Of a stretch of 64,000 nucleotides of DNA, positions 46,136 to 57,159 are shown one piece after another. The stretch comes from Tetrastigma voinierianum (Eukaryota; Streptophyta; Magnoliopsida; Vitales; Vitaceae). The position numbers were made by a program, and so were the translations under genes. The first letter of the stretch is position 1. Every line of letters starts with the position of its first letter. The DNA lies in the NCBI GenBank assembly GCA_016808115.1, contig JAEQBH010002451.1, positions 1 through 64,000 of the forward strand, given 5' to 3'. The notes beneath the pieces were generated by a model. It searched no databases and was not told where the DNA came from. It worked only from the letters and a program-made list of their open reading frames with translations.

Positions 46136-46639
46136 GAAGGAGAGGAGGTGGGGGACTTGTCTGGAAAGGAGATTTGAAATTGAAAGGATAGCAAGGATTT
46201 ATATAGAGAGAGAGGGGGGGAGTAGTGAAGGTTTCGACCAGTGTGGCCCTTAAGTAGCCATTAAATGGTTGTCTCAAAAAAATTGTGAAAATTAATGGTG
46301 GGTGTAAGAAACGAAAAGGTCGCAGGCGGAAGATGAAAAACAGAACATGGGAGATGAACAGTGATGCGAAAATTCGCAACCTACAAATTCGAGGTTCGAA
46401 TTTACTTCTTTGAAACTTCCAAGCAACTTGACTCAACACCTCTGCTTGCAAAGCGAAACCAACAATTATGAGAAGGCATATAAGTGAGAAAATTTGCAAA
46501 AGAAAATATGCGAGAACAAAGGGGGATCGAAAATCATAAATGGAAGCTTACCAGATAATAAATTTTGTTTGTTGTTGTTTTTGTTTGTTTATAGTTCACA
46601 ACAAAAATTTTGAGTGACCTTTGCTGAGAGTCCTCCCAC

Positions 46640-47790
46640 TGTCAGGCAGTTTCTTGATCGTATGGAGGATCAGGAGGGGATCTCCTCATGTGTCTGTGAG
46701 TGTTCTTTGCTTGCATATGGCTTGACTCACATCCGTGACAGACATATTGTCTTTGGGATTCAGGCAGATATACTTGATCCGTTGAAGTGCCCTCTTTTGG
46801 ATGGTGAAACGACCTAGTACATCTTGATTTAAGCTTGCCTAGAAAGAGGTGGAGCTTAGAGTCGTAGAGCAACACTTGGTCTCCTTGTTTAAAAAAATGT
46901 TTGCAATTTATTAGTTTATCTGCTTCTTGACATCTTTTGCAATTTTTGAGTTGAAGTAGGCATCATTCCTCAATTCTTCCAGCTCGTGGATATCGAGGAG
47001 CCTTTTGAGACCAGCTCTGCCCATATCCAGGTTTAGTTTCTTCACTGCCCACCATGCCTTGTACTCAATTTCCGCGGGCGAGGTGACATCTTTACCCGTA
47101 AGCTAGGCGATAAGGAACATGCCGGGATGGTCTTGTAGGTTGTTACGTATACTTACAAAGAGTCCGACAACAAGAGACCAATCCTTTTGGTTAAAGTTCA
47201 CCACTTTCATCAGTATTGTCTAGATTTCCCTGTTGGCTAGCTCAACGGCCCTTTAGTCGGGTGGTATGGGGTGGGCGCGCACATGTGACACCGTATTACT
47301 TAGTAAGGGAGGCTCAGGTTTGTTCTTAATCACGAACCTCCATAACTAATTATGGCTTTAGGGATTTAATCACGAGTATGTTCTCTTTTAAGAATTCCGG
47401 TACCACCACAGTGGTCTGGCGTTACTGCCAATTGCCAATAACTGACGTCCCGACTCCGCTGAAAATGTAAGTATCCCGAAGGAGGAAGGAAATGGTCTCG
47501 TAAATCAATACATACGTTGAAAGATTGAAATACCAAAATCGGGTTTAAAGGCATCATGTGACTGACGAAATTTTCCTATGCTGGCATTGTCGCATTCCTT
47601 GCATGGTATGGGCGTAAGCCCGAAAGAAATTGTAAACCCGGTGCAGGCACCTTCTTACAGCGGTTGCGGGAATCAGTAAGCCTCACATGCATTCTCATAG
47701 CCCAGTGGGTGAGTATTCCTTGTTGCTTTGCTTGAGCACCACCTTACGATTATCGTCGGCCTGATATTTGTATAAGAAAGGGTTCTTTCC
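46640..47790 (-). pseudogene. Athila-3 integrase remnant
   Basis: Remnants of the zinc-binding domain (THPLGYENACEAY, 47715-47680) are followed by a heavily damaged core. Readable later parts include RAVELANREI*TILMKVVNF at about 47255-47200 (usual QVEVSNREIK.ILMK), then KDWSL. The C-terminal domain is clear: MLLYDSKLHLFLGKLKSRCT at 46875-46816. Catalytic residues are not all readable, because frameshifts interrupt the DDE core. Position after RNase H fits. Confidence 0.8.
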
Positions 47791-48345
47791 CAATAATAGG
47801 AATGAATTTTTACAAAGAAGAATTTCTTGTCTTGTGCTTTCCAATCTGCTGGTAGCTCCCCTGTTGCTAAGTAATTTGCGATGTGGGCATACCAGGGTGT
47901 CTTCTCAACCAAGAGCAGGGACTCCTCAAGGAACTCATCATTGATTGGAGGGTTGTGAGTGTTGTGTGCTATCTCGTTAATCTCGAGGAGATTGGTAATG
48001 ACAACATTTCCACACCCTTTTGTCACGATCTGCGGTGAACTCTTATGTGAGGAACCATTTGATGGCTAGCCTTAGCATTTTTGTTTGGTGAGCAAGTACT
48101 TGAAATTTGAATGATCCGTGGAATATGATTATGTCAGGCTTGACGAGAATAAGCTTGAAACTTATCTAAGGCATAGACCACTACCAATAGCTCTTTTTCT
48201 GTGGTTGTGTAATTCCTCTAGGCCTCATTCAATGTCTTGCTTGCATAATAGACCACATAAGGTTTTCCTCCTTCCCTTTGCCTGAGTACTGCTCCAATGG
48301 CTAGATCGTTTGCATCGCACATCACCTCGAAAGGTAATTACCGGG
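47790..48345 (-). pseudogene. Athila-3 RNase H remnant
   Basis: The - strand reads GAVLRQREGGKPYVVYYASK (48300-48240) and then TEKELLVVVYALDKF, characteristic of Ty3/gypsy RNase H. Downstream, a 117-codon stretch (48026-47673) begins MTKGCGNVV, corresponding to the usual KKGVENVVADHLSRL. It includes WYAHIANYLATGELPADWKA, the linker to integrase. Frameshifts separate the pieces. Confidence 0.86.
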
Positions 48346-49510
48346 TTAGGGGCCCTCCTGCGGTGTAGTGGTTAGATAGGCATAGCTCCTCCAAAGCTCT
48401 TTTGGTACATGCGCATCCCAGATGAATTTGGCATCTTTCGGCGGTTTGTAAAGAGGCTTGGCAATTTTTGAGAAGTCCATGATGAACCTCTTATAGAAGC
48501 CTGCATGCCCTAAGAATTGTCTTACAGTCTTGACATTTGTGGAGGAGGGAAGTTTGGAAATCAAGTCAATTTTTGCCTTATCAACTTCGATGCCTTTTTC
48601 TAAAATAATATGCCCCAGCACAATTCCCTGATTGACCATAAAATGACATTTTTCCTAATTCAATACCAAGTTTTTTTCTATGCACCTGTGCAGGATAGTT
48701 TCTAGGTTGATCAGGCATTACGCAGCTCCTCCATAGGCTATGTGTCATCATGTAAACCTCCATAATGCGCTCTACCAAGTCACTAAAGATAAAGAATACA
48801 TGTTGAAGTAATGGTAAGGGGCATTACACGAGGCGAAAGGCATTCTCACAATATGCATATGTGCGAATGGAATGTGAAGGTGGTTTCACAGTCTTCTCTG
48901 TGATTTCAATTTGAAAAAATCACAGACCATCGAGCGGTAGAAGGGTGACGAATCCTCTCAAAGAAGTTGATCCATGAAGGGTAGAGGGAAGTGATCCTTC
49001 TAACATGCACTTCATTTAATCTTCTATAATCAATACATACCCTCTAACCTGTGGTAAGATGAGTGGGCATTTCCTCTCCCTTTTCATTATGCAGTTCTTG
49101 CCCTGGTTCTTAAGCACAACTTTGGGTTGGACTCACTGGAGTGCTATCGATATGGGGTAGATGATACCGACTGCGCGGCTTCCAGAACGCTACGCCACAA
49201 GCCGCTCACGCATGTAGGATTCGGTCTTCCTCTTGTAGGCGCCTTCTTGACTTTGCCTCGCCCTCAGTAGATGTGATGGGTGCAAACTACTAAGCTAATA
49301 CCCTTCAGATTAGTAATCTTCCACCCTAGGGCCTGCTTGTTCTCCCTAAGGATGTGCAGCAGGCTACTTTCTTGTGAAGTGCTCAACAGGGAGGAAATGA
49401 CAACTGAGCATTGCTCTTGCTCTTCCAAATAGGCATATTTTAATTTCACAGGCAAAGGTTTAAGCTCCAATTTCTGGGGTTCACTGGCTCCTTCCTCAAT
49501 TATCAAAGGC
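48345..49510 (-). pseudogene. Athila-3 reverse transcriptase remnant
   Basis: Begins with the segment that precedes RT in Athila pol: LELKPLPVKLKYAYLEEQEQ (49476-49417), then ALGWKITNLKGISLVVCTHH. The palm motif is read as DLVERIMEVYMMTHSLW (about 48790-48740), where MEVYMDDITVYG is normal; a one-base change destroys the catalytic DD. The thumb reads MVNQGIVLGHIILEKGIEVD (48639-48580) followed by VRQFLGHAGFYKRFIMDFSK. Fingers and palm are frame-shifted in several places. Confidence 0.93.
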
Positions 49511-49559
49511 AGAATTTCTTACTTTTTTCTCTAGTGCCCTTGCCGCGAGAGTTTCATGT

Positions 49560-51905
49560 CTTGAGCTTTTCTTCTTTGCTCTTACGAACCTCGACCGAGT
49601 TCTTGATTGGCACATCATCCTCTGGCCAGTACTTTGTTCCTCCGAGTTGTGTCAAGTGATGCAAACTGTATGGGCCATCTTCCACTTTGGTTGCATGTGT
49701 GCTTTTGCTTAAGTGGAAGATCTTGAATTCTAGAATTCGTGTTTCGAAGGTGGGTTACATAGCACATTTAATGAGTTGATAATGCATTAGGGAGGTGGCG
49801 AGTAGTGCCACTAGGATGATAAACACATAGTTGGCTACCTTTCTGATTGGTTTGATATCAGCACAACAAAATCTACTAGATAATACGATTGTCCACTTGG
49901 ATGAGAACATCTTCGGCTGTTCCCTTTGGTATGTTGATGGATCTATCTGAGAGCGATGTGGTGGAAGTGGGCTTTGTTTCTCTGGCTTAGAAATTTGCTT
50001 GTACCTTCGAATAGAGGAGGAGGTTACACTTTTTGGTCGATAGTCTTTTTCCACAAGTGCCTCAAGTATTATGAGATGGTGGAATTGGCCCGGGATCTTT
50101 ATACTTCTTTGGAGTCTTGCAGGATATTCTTTTCCTTGTTCGGTCAGAAGGCCTTTGTCAACATTCGACCCCTTTTTCCTTTGTACACAAGTCCTTAAAA
50201 ATTTGGCATATGTAGGGACTTGTTTAATCATGTCAGAAACAGGGATGTTGACTTTTACTTGTCTCGACACTTCTAGTATCTCGGCTGATTATTAGCTTTC
50301 TTAGCCTTGATACTTGAGGAAAAGGTGGGGGTGTCATGGCTTTTTCATTCACAGTCTCCTAGTCACCACCTCTTAAGTTCAGCCTCTTTAGCCTCATTTT
50401 GTTCCTGCTTCAGTCTTTGCATTGTTGATCTTTACCACTTCAATGTGATAATTCCTTATTACCATTATCAGCGATTTGGCTCAGCTGGAGGAGCTCACAT
50501 GTCTGATCATGGGATTTGTTTGTCTTAGAGGAAAATTCCTTTCTGCACTTAACATTGGTTGGTTAGTGTTGATATTGAATCTGAAGGTTGTGTATTTTGA
50601 AATTCATTCTGGTGTCATGCTTTGGGAGATTTCTGAGTGTAGGTTGTTCGTTTTCTGGTGAGTGTGCTTTCCTTTGTGTCAGTTCTTTGGTCGCTGGCAT
50701 TCTTGCCTTTTGTTCCTCTCGAGGGACACCACCTTGCTGAGTTCATAATAAGCCATTCATTGGAGATGAGGATGGCGGTGGTAGAATTTGGGATGAGGAT
50801 CCATCTTTGCTATTGTGCGACCCGGGAGGCACATATGGAGGTTTTGTCTTCTAGGAGAGGTTTGGGTGGTTCCTCAGGTTGGGGTTATAGAGTGTGTGTA
50901 TGGGGTTGTGGGTGGTGGCTTGTATTAGCCCGACATTGGCTTGTTCAGCCACGAGAATCCACCGCTAAAAGGAACACTTGAAGCGATAACCACTTGGGTG
51001 GCAGTGAATGACAGGTTGAAGCATGGTTGAGACAGGCATAGATACTCGATCCGCTGTGCCTCATCTTGATTTCTCTTTGCTCTTGAACCTCCCTAGCGAG
51101 GTGGATGGCTTTGCTCATCTCCATGTCTTGAGAGTGAGTCACATTGCCTCCCCCGTTTGATTTGTGGTGGCTGCATCCTGTCTGCCTCTCTTACGGATTA
51201 GGCACCGTCCCGACTTTGAAGTTTCAGCCACATAATTGAGAGAGTATGGCTTCATGGATTCTTGCTAGGAAATCCCTCCACATGGTTTCTAAAGGCTGGC
51301 ACATGACGGGGACATCCCATTATAGAAATAGTTGACTAAATCCGAGTGTCAAAACCATGGTGAGGGCATGCAACGATGGTCTCCATATATCTCTCCCAAC
51401 ACTAGTAAAACTTCTGTTATCATGAGTTTGAAAATGTATAAATTTGCCTCTTGAGTTATTAGTCTGTGTGCCTTTGAAGAACTTCTTCCAAAAACTCTAC
51501 TGCTAGTGCCCTTGGAGTTCTGATGGTTCTTGGCCTTAGAGAATAAAGCCAAATCTTGGACTGTCCTTTTAGGGTTAAGGGGAAGGCTTTCAACTTCAGC
51601 AATTTCATATCAATTTCACCCTCCTTGAAGATTAAATGCAAACTTCATAAAATCTTGAATACGTGTGTATGGATTCATTTCCTGCCATGGAAAGTTGGGA
51701 AGCGAGGGCACCGAATGGAGCTGGCTTGACTACATCCTCTGCAGGAGGTACGATGCATGAGGGTGCACTCACCCTAGGTGGGTGTATATGGTCCCTCATT
51801 AACCTGTAGGCATTGGGGTTTCTTTGTACTCCCTGTTGACTTTGTTGCTCCTTAGGTGGAGGCTCCATCTGGTTGTGTAAACTCACTTCACTTTGTTCTT
51901 GTGGA
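49560..51905 (-). pseudogene. Athila-3 gag and protease remnant
   Basis: Gag starts near 51900 (SLHNQMEPPPKE...). It contains NPNAYRLMRDHIHPPRVSAP (about 51820-51762), the capsid segment LKLKAFPLTLKGQSKIWLYS with LRPRTIRT (51610-51530) and YFYNGMSPS near 51330. The linker RQVKVNIPVSDMIKQVPTYA is at 50264-50205. The protease is weakly traceable downstream, with LLTEQGKEYPARLQ and, near 49800, LVALLATS in place of ILGRPFLATS. A 171-codon frame (50270-49755) is the longest open piece, but much of it is out of frame. The 50300-50990 block is poorly conserved. Confidence 0.85.
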
Positions 51906-52184
51906 GCCTTGGTTCTCTCCTAGCTTTGCTGCATTGTTCTATCGATGGTGCATAAAGTCCTAAGAACACAACACAACACAACAAGAAACCAAAAACAAAG
52001 CTACCAAAAAGGGTTAAGGTTGATTAAAATTAAAACAAAGAAAATTTGGATATGCACAACGTAAAAATTCAATTGCCCCAGCAGTAAACTGTTAGGGGAA
52101 ATAATGGTAAAATAAAAAAGGAATGAGAATTCACCAATACTTGTGATGTGGATCACAAGTTCAATAGCTTCTCACTCACACTAG

Positions 52185-52200
52185 GGCACCAACAGCGCCA
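52185..52200 (-). other. primer-binding site of Athila-3
   Basis: The - strand reads TGGCGCTGTTGGTGCC, two bases inside the 5' LTR end GAATCA. It differs at one base in the first ten from the usual Athila PBS TGGCGCCGTTG. Confidence 0.82.
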
Positions 52201-52202
52201 TT

Positions 52203-53816
52203 TGATTCATGCCATAGTAGGTGTACTGGAATCAACAATATTTATATCCTAAAAATCCTACTACGATGTAAACTCTTGCGGTATAGTCTTTCCCAGGGTC
52301 GAACAGGGATGGGTTTCTTCGTACAAAATTATTCTGATTGAATGAAAATGGTGTTTTCACTTTGGATTTATGGTTTTTGTAAAAACAGTGGAGTTGATGG
52401 TTTGAAAAACTGGAAATGCGGTGAAATAAAGTGTAAAAGAACTCCTTGAAGTCTTGGGCCAATGGGCTTGGGGTTTTAAGGCAACAAAAATGTCCTCGGA
52501 TCCTTTCCTCGCGTTGGGGAGGATGACTTAAAATCATTTCCCAGGCTGGATCTTTGTTGCTTCAAGGAGCCCCCAAATTTTTTCTCTGAATCCCAGCATT
52601 TATGGACCATTAATGTTTCAAGGCGGTGGCAAGGTCCTTTGACCTAACACGCAAAAGCCCCGGAAAATAAATGCTTAACTAAATGAGCCTCGGGGATCTA
52701 GCAATAAGTATCCACTAAGCCCTTAAAGCTTGCCAAGTCTTGTGATCGAGGGTACATCCTGAGGATTTAAGCCTAAGGTGGGACAGAGACATAAATGTTA
52801 ATAAATGCTGCGTTGGCAACATGAGGACCAGTGTTTACCTCAAGAACCTTGACCCCCTAGTGACACGTGCTTCAGGATGAGAGTTGCTCAAACATCCATG
52901 AGTTGTCATGCTCGAGGGTGTTTGGTAGGTGAAAAATGTCGAGAAGGGAGGAGAGAAAATGAGAAAATCACCAAGGCGGGAGAATTTGAAAGCTTTGGCG
53001 CCAATTTATTGATTATTGATTGGTAGATTTTTATAGAGCTTGACGAGGCTTATATACTGCTAAGAGTCAAGGAAATTACAAAAAAGTATGAAACAACAAA
53101 ATTACTTTGAGGACAGTTTAGGAAAAAAAATCACAAAAAGCAATCAAAAAGTTGGTCAAAAAGCAAATAGGGCAGGTTGCGAAAATTCGCAACCTGCGAA
53201 GTCTGGGGGCTACAAAATTCCATGACTCTTTGCAAAATCTACGCAATGCTTCCTCTTTCTTATGTATTTAGCTCCAATTGCCTTCGAGCACATACGGCAG
53301 AGTTCGGCTCGGGTTCTTCGTATTTAGTCATTTCGGTGTATCAATAGTGTAATTAGCTTGCAAAACTAAAAATAACCACAAATGAGATCGGTGTTATATT
53401 TGGGACCTTAGTGTGTCAATTAGGTTATTTAAGTTGATTAGTACCTAAAGTGCTCAAAACACGCAATAAGCAGACTCAAATAGTACTATTTGATGCCCCA
53501 ATCAATCGACAAGTTCGCGAAAATTAGCAACCTTTGCAAAATCTCTGCAATGCTCCCCTCTTCTTATGTATTTAGCTCCCGATTGCCTTGACTTGTACAT
53601 GCAAACGAGTTTGGCTCGGGTTCTTCGTATTTGAGTCGACTCAATAATAATGGTGTAATTAGCTTGCAAAACTACAAAAATAACCACAAAATGAGATCAG
53701 TAGTATAGTTGGGACCTTAGTGTATCAATTGGGTTATTTTAGTTTATTAGTACACAAAAAGTGCTCAAAACCCGCAATAAACAAGGCTCAAAATAGCACT
53801 ATTTGGGTACTAATCA
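52203..53816 (-). repeat. 5' LTR of Athila-3, with internal partial duplication
   Basis: Starts TGATTCATGCC and ends GGGTACTAATCA; same orientation as 41812-43076. It is about 350 bp longer than the 3' LTR, because the terminal part occurs twice, at about 53200-53505 and 53506-53816, offset 304 bp. The outer copy is the closer match to the 3' LTR end. Confidence 0.9.
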
Positions 53817-54960
53817 ACTGCTCTCATGAGCACTTCTGATTCTTAGTCTGGCTCCCCTTTTGCTCGAGTTGCCCCTTTGTGAATTCGGCACATATTTTGG
53901 GCGTGTCATTCTTGTCTGGGAGGCGCCCGAATATTGTCTTCAGTATTAAGTATTTGTCCGTCCGTCTGTCTGAGTTCTTCCATAGTGACGGGCGGGTCGG
54001 TGATAGCGGCGGAAGAGGGGTAGTCGACCCAGCTTCGCCGAAAGTTACGGAGGACCGTCCATCTTTGTATGCATCGATTTATTGGGCGACCTTTCGAATC
54101 TTGGTGAAGTCGGATAGACTCATCCTCCCGGCAGAGGGGTTTGTATGTGACGATGTTTCTTTTTTACGGATAAACATAGAAGTATTGGGAAACGAATGCA
54201 GCCCACAACTCATTGAACGAGTTGATGGATCCCCTCGGGAGTTTGTGGAACCAGGCTAGAGCGGGTCCCTTCAGGCTGGCCGGGAACACTTTGCATAGAA
54301 GACGGTCATTTCGCATTCAAAATCATCGCTTGGTTGAAGTGCAGCATGTGGTCGTATGGGTTTGAGGAGCCATCATACATGGCAAACGGCGGTATGACAA
54401 AGCCGCGGGGAGGCTCACTTAACCGAGATATCGCGACTGGCGGGGGCGAAGCGACATGTCCTCGAGTCCCCGATACGGTACAGCAAGTCTTGACGTATCT
54501 GGAGACCAAGTGTGGCTCGAGAAGGTGGGGTACCGAGCGGAAGTGATGATGCGCACCTAGCCCTACGAGCATCTTTCAAGAACTGCCTTTCCATTGCAGC
54601 CTTTCTTTGTTGAATTCTCTCTGCGTTCGGCGAGGCATGCCAGCAGCGGACCATTAGAGCAGCGAGGAGCCTTTCGCGAATCGTACCTCCCATTGTTCTT
54701 TGGTGGTGTCGGTCGAATAGGGAGCTGCCGAGAAGATCTTCGTCATGTTCGCGGCGTCATTGTCTTCTAGTCGGATAGGCGCCTTGCCTTTATCTTGTTT
54801 AACTAGGGGTGCAGGTTGGCTACTCCCTCGTCCATTTTCGATACGTTCTCCTTCCTGACGAGTTCGCAGGCGATCGTTTTCTTGCTGCAGATGGTCGGCA
54901 CGACTCTGCAACTCAACCATCTGTTTGCTTTGTTCCTCTGCTGCCTCCATATCCACATGC
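53817..54960 (-). pseudogene. Tat-2 gag, N-terminal and capsid part
   Basis: Starts with MDMEAAEEQSKQMVELQSRA at 54956, a helical, Glu/Gln-rich probably coiled-coil N-terminus. It then reads PLVKQDKGKAPIRLEDNDAA. The capsid domain reads PRGFVIPPFAMYDGSSNPYD (about 54420-54360) and HMLHFNQAM. The next frame encodes GPALAWFHKLPRGSINSFNE at about 54262-54203, the WF core of retrotransposon gag. The C-terminal region (PVTMEEL near 53985) runs to the insertion point. It continues beyond Athila-3 at 41811. About four frame changes are needed, so it is a pseudogene. Identity is secure. Confidence 0.9.
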
Positions 54961-55121
54961 GCCCGACAAGGCGATCACCGATGGATTGATTACGTTGGGT
55001 TGCTTGGTCATGATAACGAATCGGCCCGGTCGGTAGGTTGATTGGGAGTAGAAAGCCGAGGATGAGAGATCACTTGAAAGTGGATGCAGCCAAGCCCTCG
55101 CCGTCGTTGATAGGTTTTTGT

Positions 55122-55143
55122 AGTGGTTCCCACGGCGTGATTG
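55122..55143 (-). other. primer-binding site of Tat-2 (degenerate)
   Basis: On the - strand the bases after the LTR read TCACGCCGTGGGAACCACTA. This corresponds to TGGCGCCGTCTGTGGGAACC of Tat-type elements with a short deletion, the same kind of PBS as in Tat-1. Confidence 0.7.
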
Positions 55144-55738
55144 TAGTCTTTTAGTTTTAAGATCCTTTGGATCGTCGGACATCTGACTTGTCGGCATGTA
55201 CACTTAAAGCAAACAAGAACACGGTGTGCCCATCGTCTCTCCGATGCCTAAGTCAGATCAGGGAATATAAAGAAAGAAAGAATCCGTCTTTTTCAGTCAA
55301 GAATGTCTTACCTTCTTTGGTGTCATTCCCTCATCCTTTATGGAGGGGGGAGGTGGTCCGTTTTTCATGGGAAGTAGATGATTTCCTTCCGAAACGGAAG
55401 GGGAAAGTGGCACATAATTCGAGCGTTATGACATGTTCTTCGGCTAGATAGCCCAAGTAGCGCATCTTTTATAGCGTTAAGTGTTTGACCGCTCTCAGGG
55501 TGGTTACGTGTGTGACTCATGAGTGGATATTCATTCAAGCTTAGGTCGGTCAACAGGCTGCCTTCTTAAAGATGATAGCTGGCCAGGAGAGATTGCGCTT
55601 ATATCTCCTCTTTTGGTACAGAGTATGTTTGGGTGCAGAACTGTAAATAAAGATGATTGAGCACATGGCGGACCATTATCGTAGGCCCAAGTCGGTCGGG
55701 GCTTGTTGGATGGAGGGTCTAGGCGGCCATAGTACACC
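55144..55738 (-). repeat. 5' LTR of Tat-2 (uninterrupted copy)
   Basis: This copy matches 17326-17713 and 20641-20859 and preserves the site that is occupied in the 3' LTR (ATATT at 55527-55531). Its outer end is near CCATAGTACACC. It is adjacent to the PBS on its low-coordinate side. Confidence 0.88.
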
Positions 55739-56404
55739 TGTCGTTGTTAAAAGAAAATTTCGATTTAAATTGAGCAAATGGTAGGAAACCTTAAAAATTT
55801 GGTGGGTTCATGTTTTAAAGGTTGTTCTTAATGACCCTTTTTAGCTCTGAGATACATCCCGTTTAGTGTTCTCTTAAAATTGTTATTGACTACCCAAATT
55901 TAGCGTTTATGTTCTTCATGTTTGCCAAAACATAAAAAAATAGTAACCAAACGTGTTTTTCATATTTAGTTCATTATTGTTTTTCATAACAAAAAACACG
56001 CCCTAGAACTTGTTTGATTATAATTTTTGAAAATTGTTTTTTGTTCTTTAAAACAAGAATAACAAGAAAAACATAAAAAAAACATATTTGGTTTTCACTT
56101 TATTTTCTTATGAAAAATTTAGAAAATAAAAATAGTTTTTCAGATAATACTAAAATATTATTATCTATATTTTCAAAAGCTATTTTACCATTAACAATTA
56201 TCAGTGCTTGTTCCCAAATAACAATTTAAAAGCAAGAAACTAAACGGGTTCCTAACTCCAGCACCTTAGATCAAAAACTTGGACGGCTGAGGTTTTAGTT
56301 TTTAACTCAGGCCCCAATTCTATGCCTAGCCGGACTTACGTTCTAGGTCACGGTTTGTAGAGAGGATTTAACGGTCTTTTCCTTTTTTAAGTAAAATAAA
56401 TAAA

Positions 56405-56467
<63 letters not shown>

Positions 56468-56780
56468 TAATATTATGTTGACATGGAGACTTTAACGTAG
56501 TATATTGCTTATGTCTTATCCTAACCTTTTAAGAGTATCGGATCCATTTTAAACTAGCTCGTCTGAAATTCTTCAAAGTAAGATCACCAAATCTGATTTA
56601 TGAAATGAAACAGTGTTCCCAGCACCACAGAACATTTTAACAAATGGTAGAGTGCAAAGAAATGGGGTCAATTTAATAATTAAATGTTTTTATTAAAAAT
56701 ATAATTAAACTTAGGTATATTTTAACGGGTATATTTTTCATAACGATCGTAATTTAACGGATATATTTGTATAGTAACAA
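55739..56780. other. AT-rich spacer with (TA)n
   Basis: No gene recognised. Short complementary pieces around 55920-56110 (AAAACACG, GTTTTTTGTTCTTTAAAACAA) resemble miniature-element debris, but ends could not be paired. A (TA)n run of about 28 units lies at 56409-56464. Confidence 0.5.
56409..56464. repeat. (TA)n microsatellite, about 28 units
   Basis: Uninterrupted AT dinucleotide run. Confidence 0.98.
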
Positions 56781-56915
56781 TTTCAAATTTCAAATTTCAA
56801 ATTTCAAATTTCAAATTTCAAATTTCAAAGCTCAAATTTCAATTTCAAATTTCAAATTTCAAATTTCAAATTTCAAATTTCAAATTTCAAATTTCAAATT
56901 TCAAATTTCAAATTT
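56781..56915. repeat. TTTCAAA heptamer array, about 19 units
   Basis: TTTCAAA repeats head to tail with one interruption (CTCAAATTTCAATTTC around 56829-56844). The 7-bp period makes a 7-residue repeating peptide (FKFQISN) in an open frame, which is an artefact. It is followed by more AAATTTGAA pieces and by the PIF/Harbinger remnant. Confidence 0.97.
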
Positions 56916-57159
56916 TGTCCGCCGAAATTTGAATTTCAAATTTCAATAGTTGAAATTAATTTGAAATTTGAACGCCAAATAAAAATTTAAAAAAATTGTA
57001 AAGCGTCTATAAATATGATAATTTTTTATAAATGTTTTTAAATGCATTATCTTTACGATTCTGCTTTTCGGTTTTCGATATACTCTTTCTCTTTATTTGT
57101 TTATCCTTCGTATTTTCGTTCGTAGTGATATGAATCGTTTTCCTAATATTTGGAGATCA

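Larger units (their letters stand above)
41812..53816 (-). mobile_element. Athila-3: Athila-type Ty3/gypsy element nested in Tat-2 gag
   Basis: LTRs at 52203-53816 (5') and 41812-43076 (3') enclose, on the - strand, PBS, gag, protease, RT, RNase H, integrase and an env-position ORF. A perfect polypurine tract (GTTGGGGGGAG on the - strand, 43087-43077) abuts the 3' LTR start TGATTAGTACCC. The gene content and PBS are those of the Athila lineage. Many frameshifts and stops make it non-autonomous. It splits Tat-2 gag between capsid (53817 and up) and zinc knuckle (41811 and down). A clear target duplication was not seen (CTTGA left, ACTGC right). Confidence 0.92.
17326..55738 (-). mobile_element. 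Tat-2: degenerate Tat-like Ty3/gypsy element split by five nested insertions
   Basis: LTR copies lie at 55144-55738 (5') and 17326-17713 plus 20641-20859 (3'). Between them, on the - strand, come PBS, gag (54956-53817 and 41811-41450), protease (about 41400-40900), RT and RNase H (40600-39152 and 31003-30778), integrase (29192-28970 and 26856-25970), a tandem array (25195-25800), an antisense ORF (22190-24870, + strand) and a polypurine tract (20862-20878). The domains are in correct order only if the blocks at 17714-20640, 26857-28969, 29193-30777, 31004-39146 and 41812-53816 are later insertions. Each of those has its own LTR structure. Removing them leaves about 11.6 kb, a normal size for this lineage. 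Confidence 0.88.

Noticed and set aside
56767..56949. 60-codon frame with a 7-residue repeat
   Set aside because: Product of the TTTCAAA heptamer array; no independent coding evidence.
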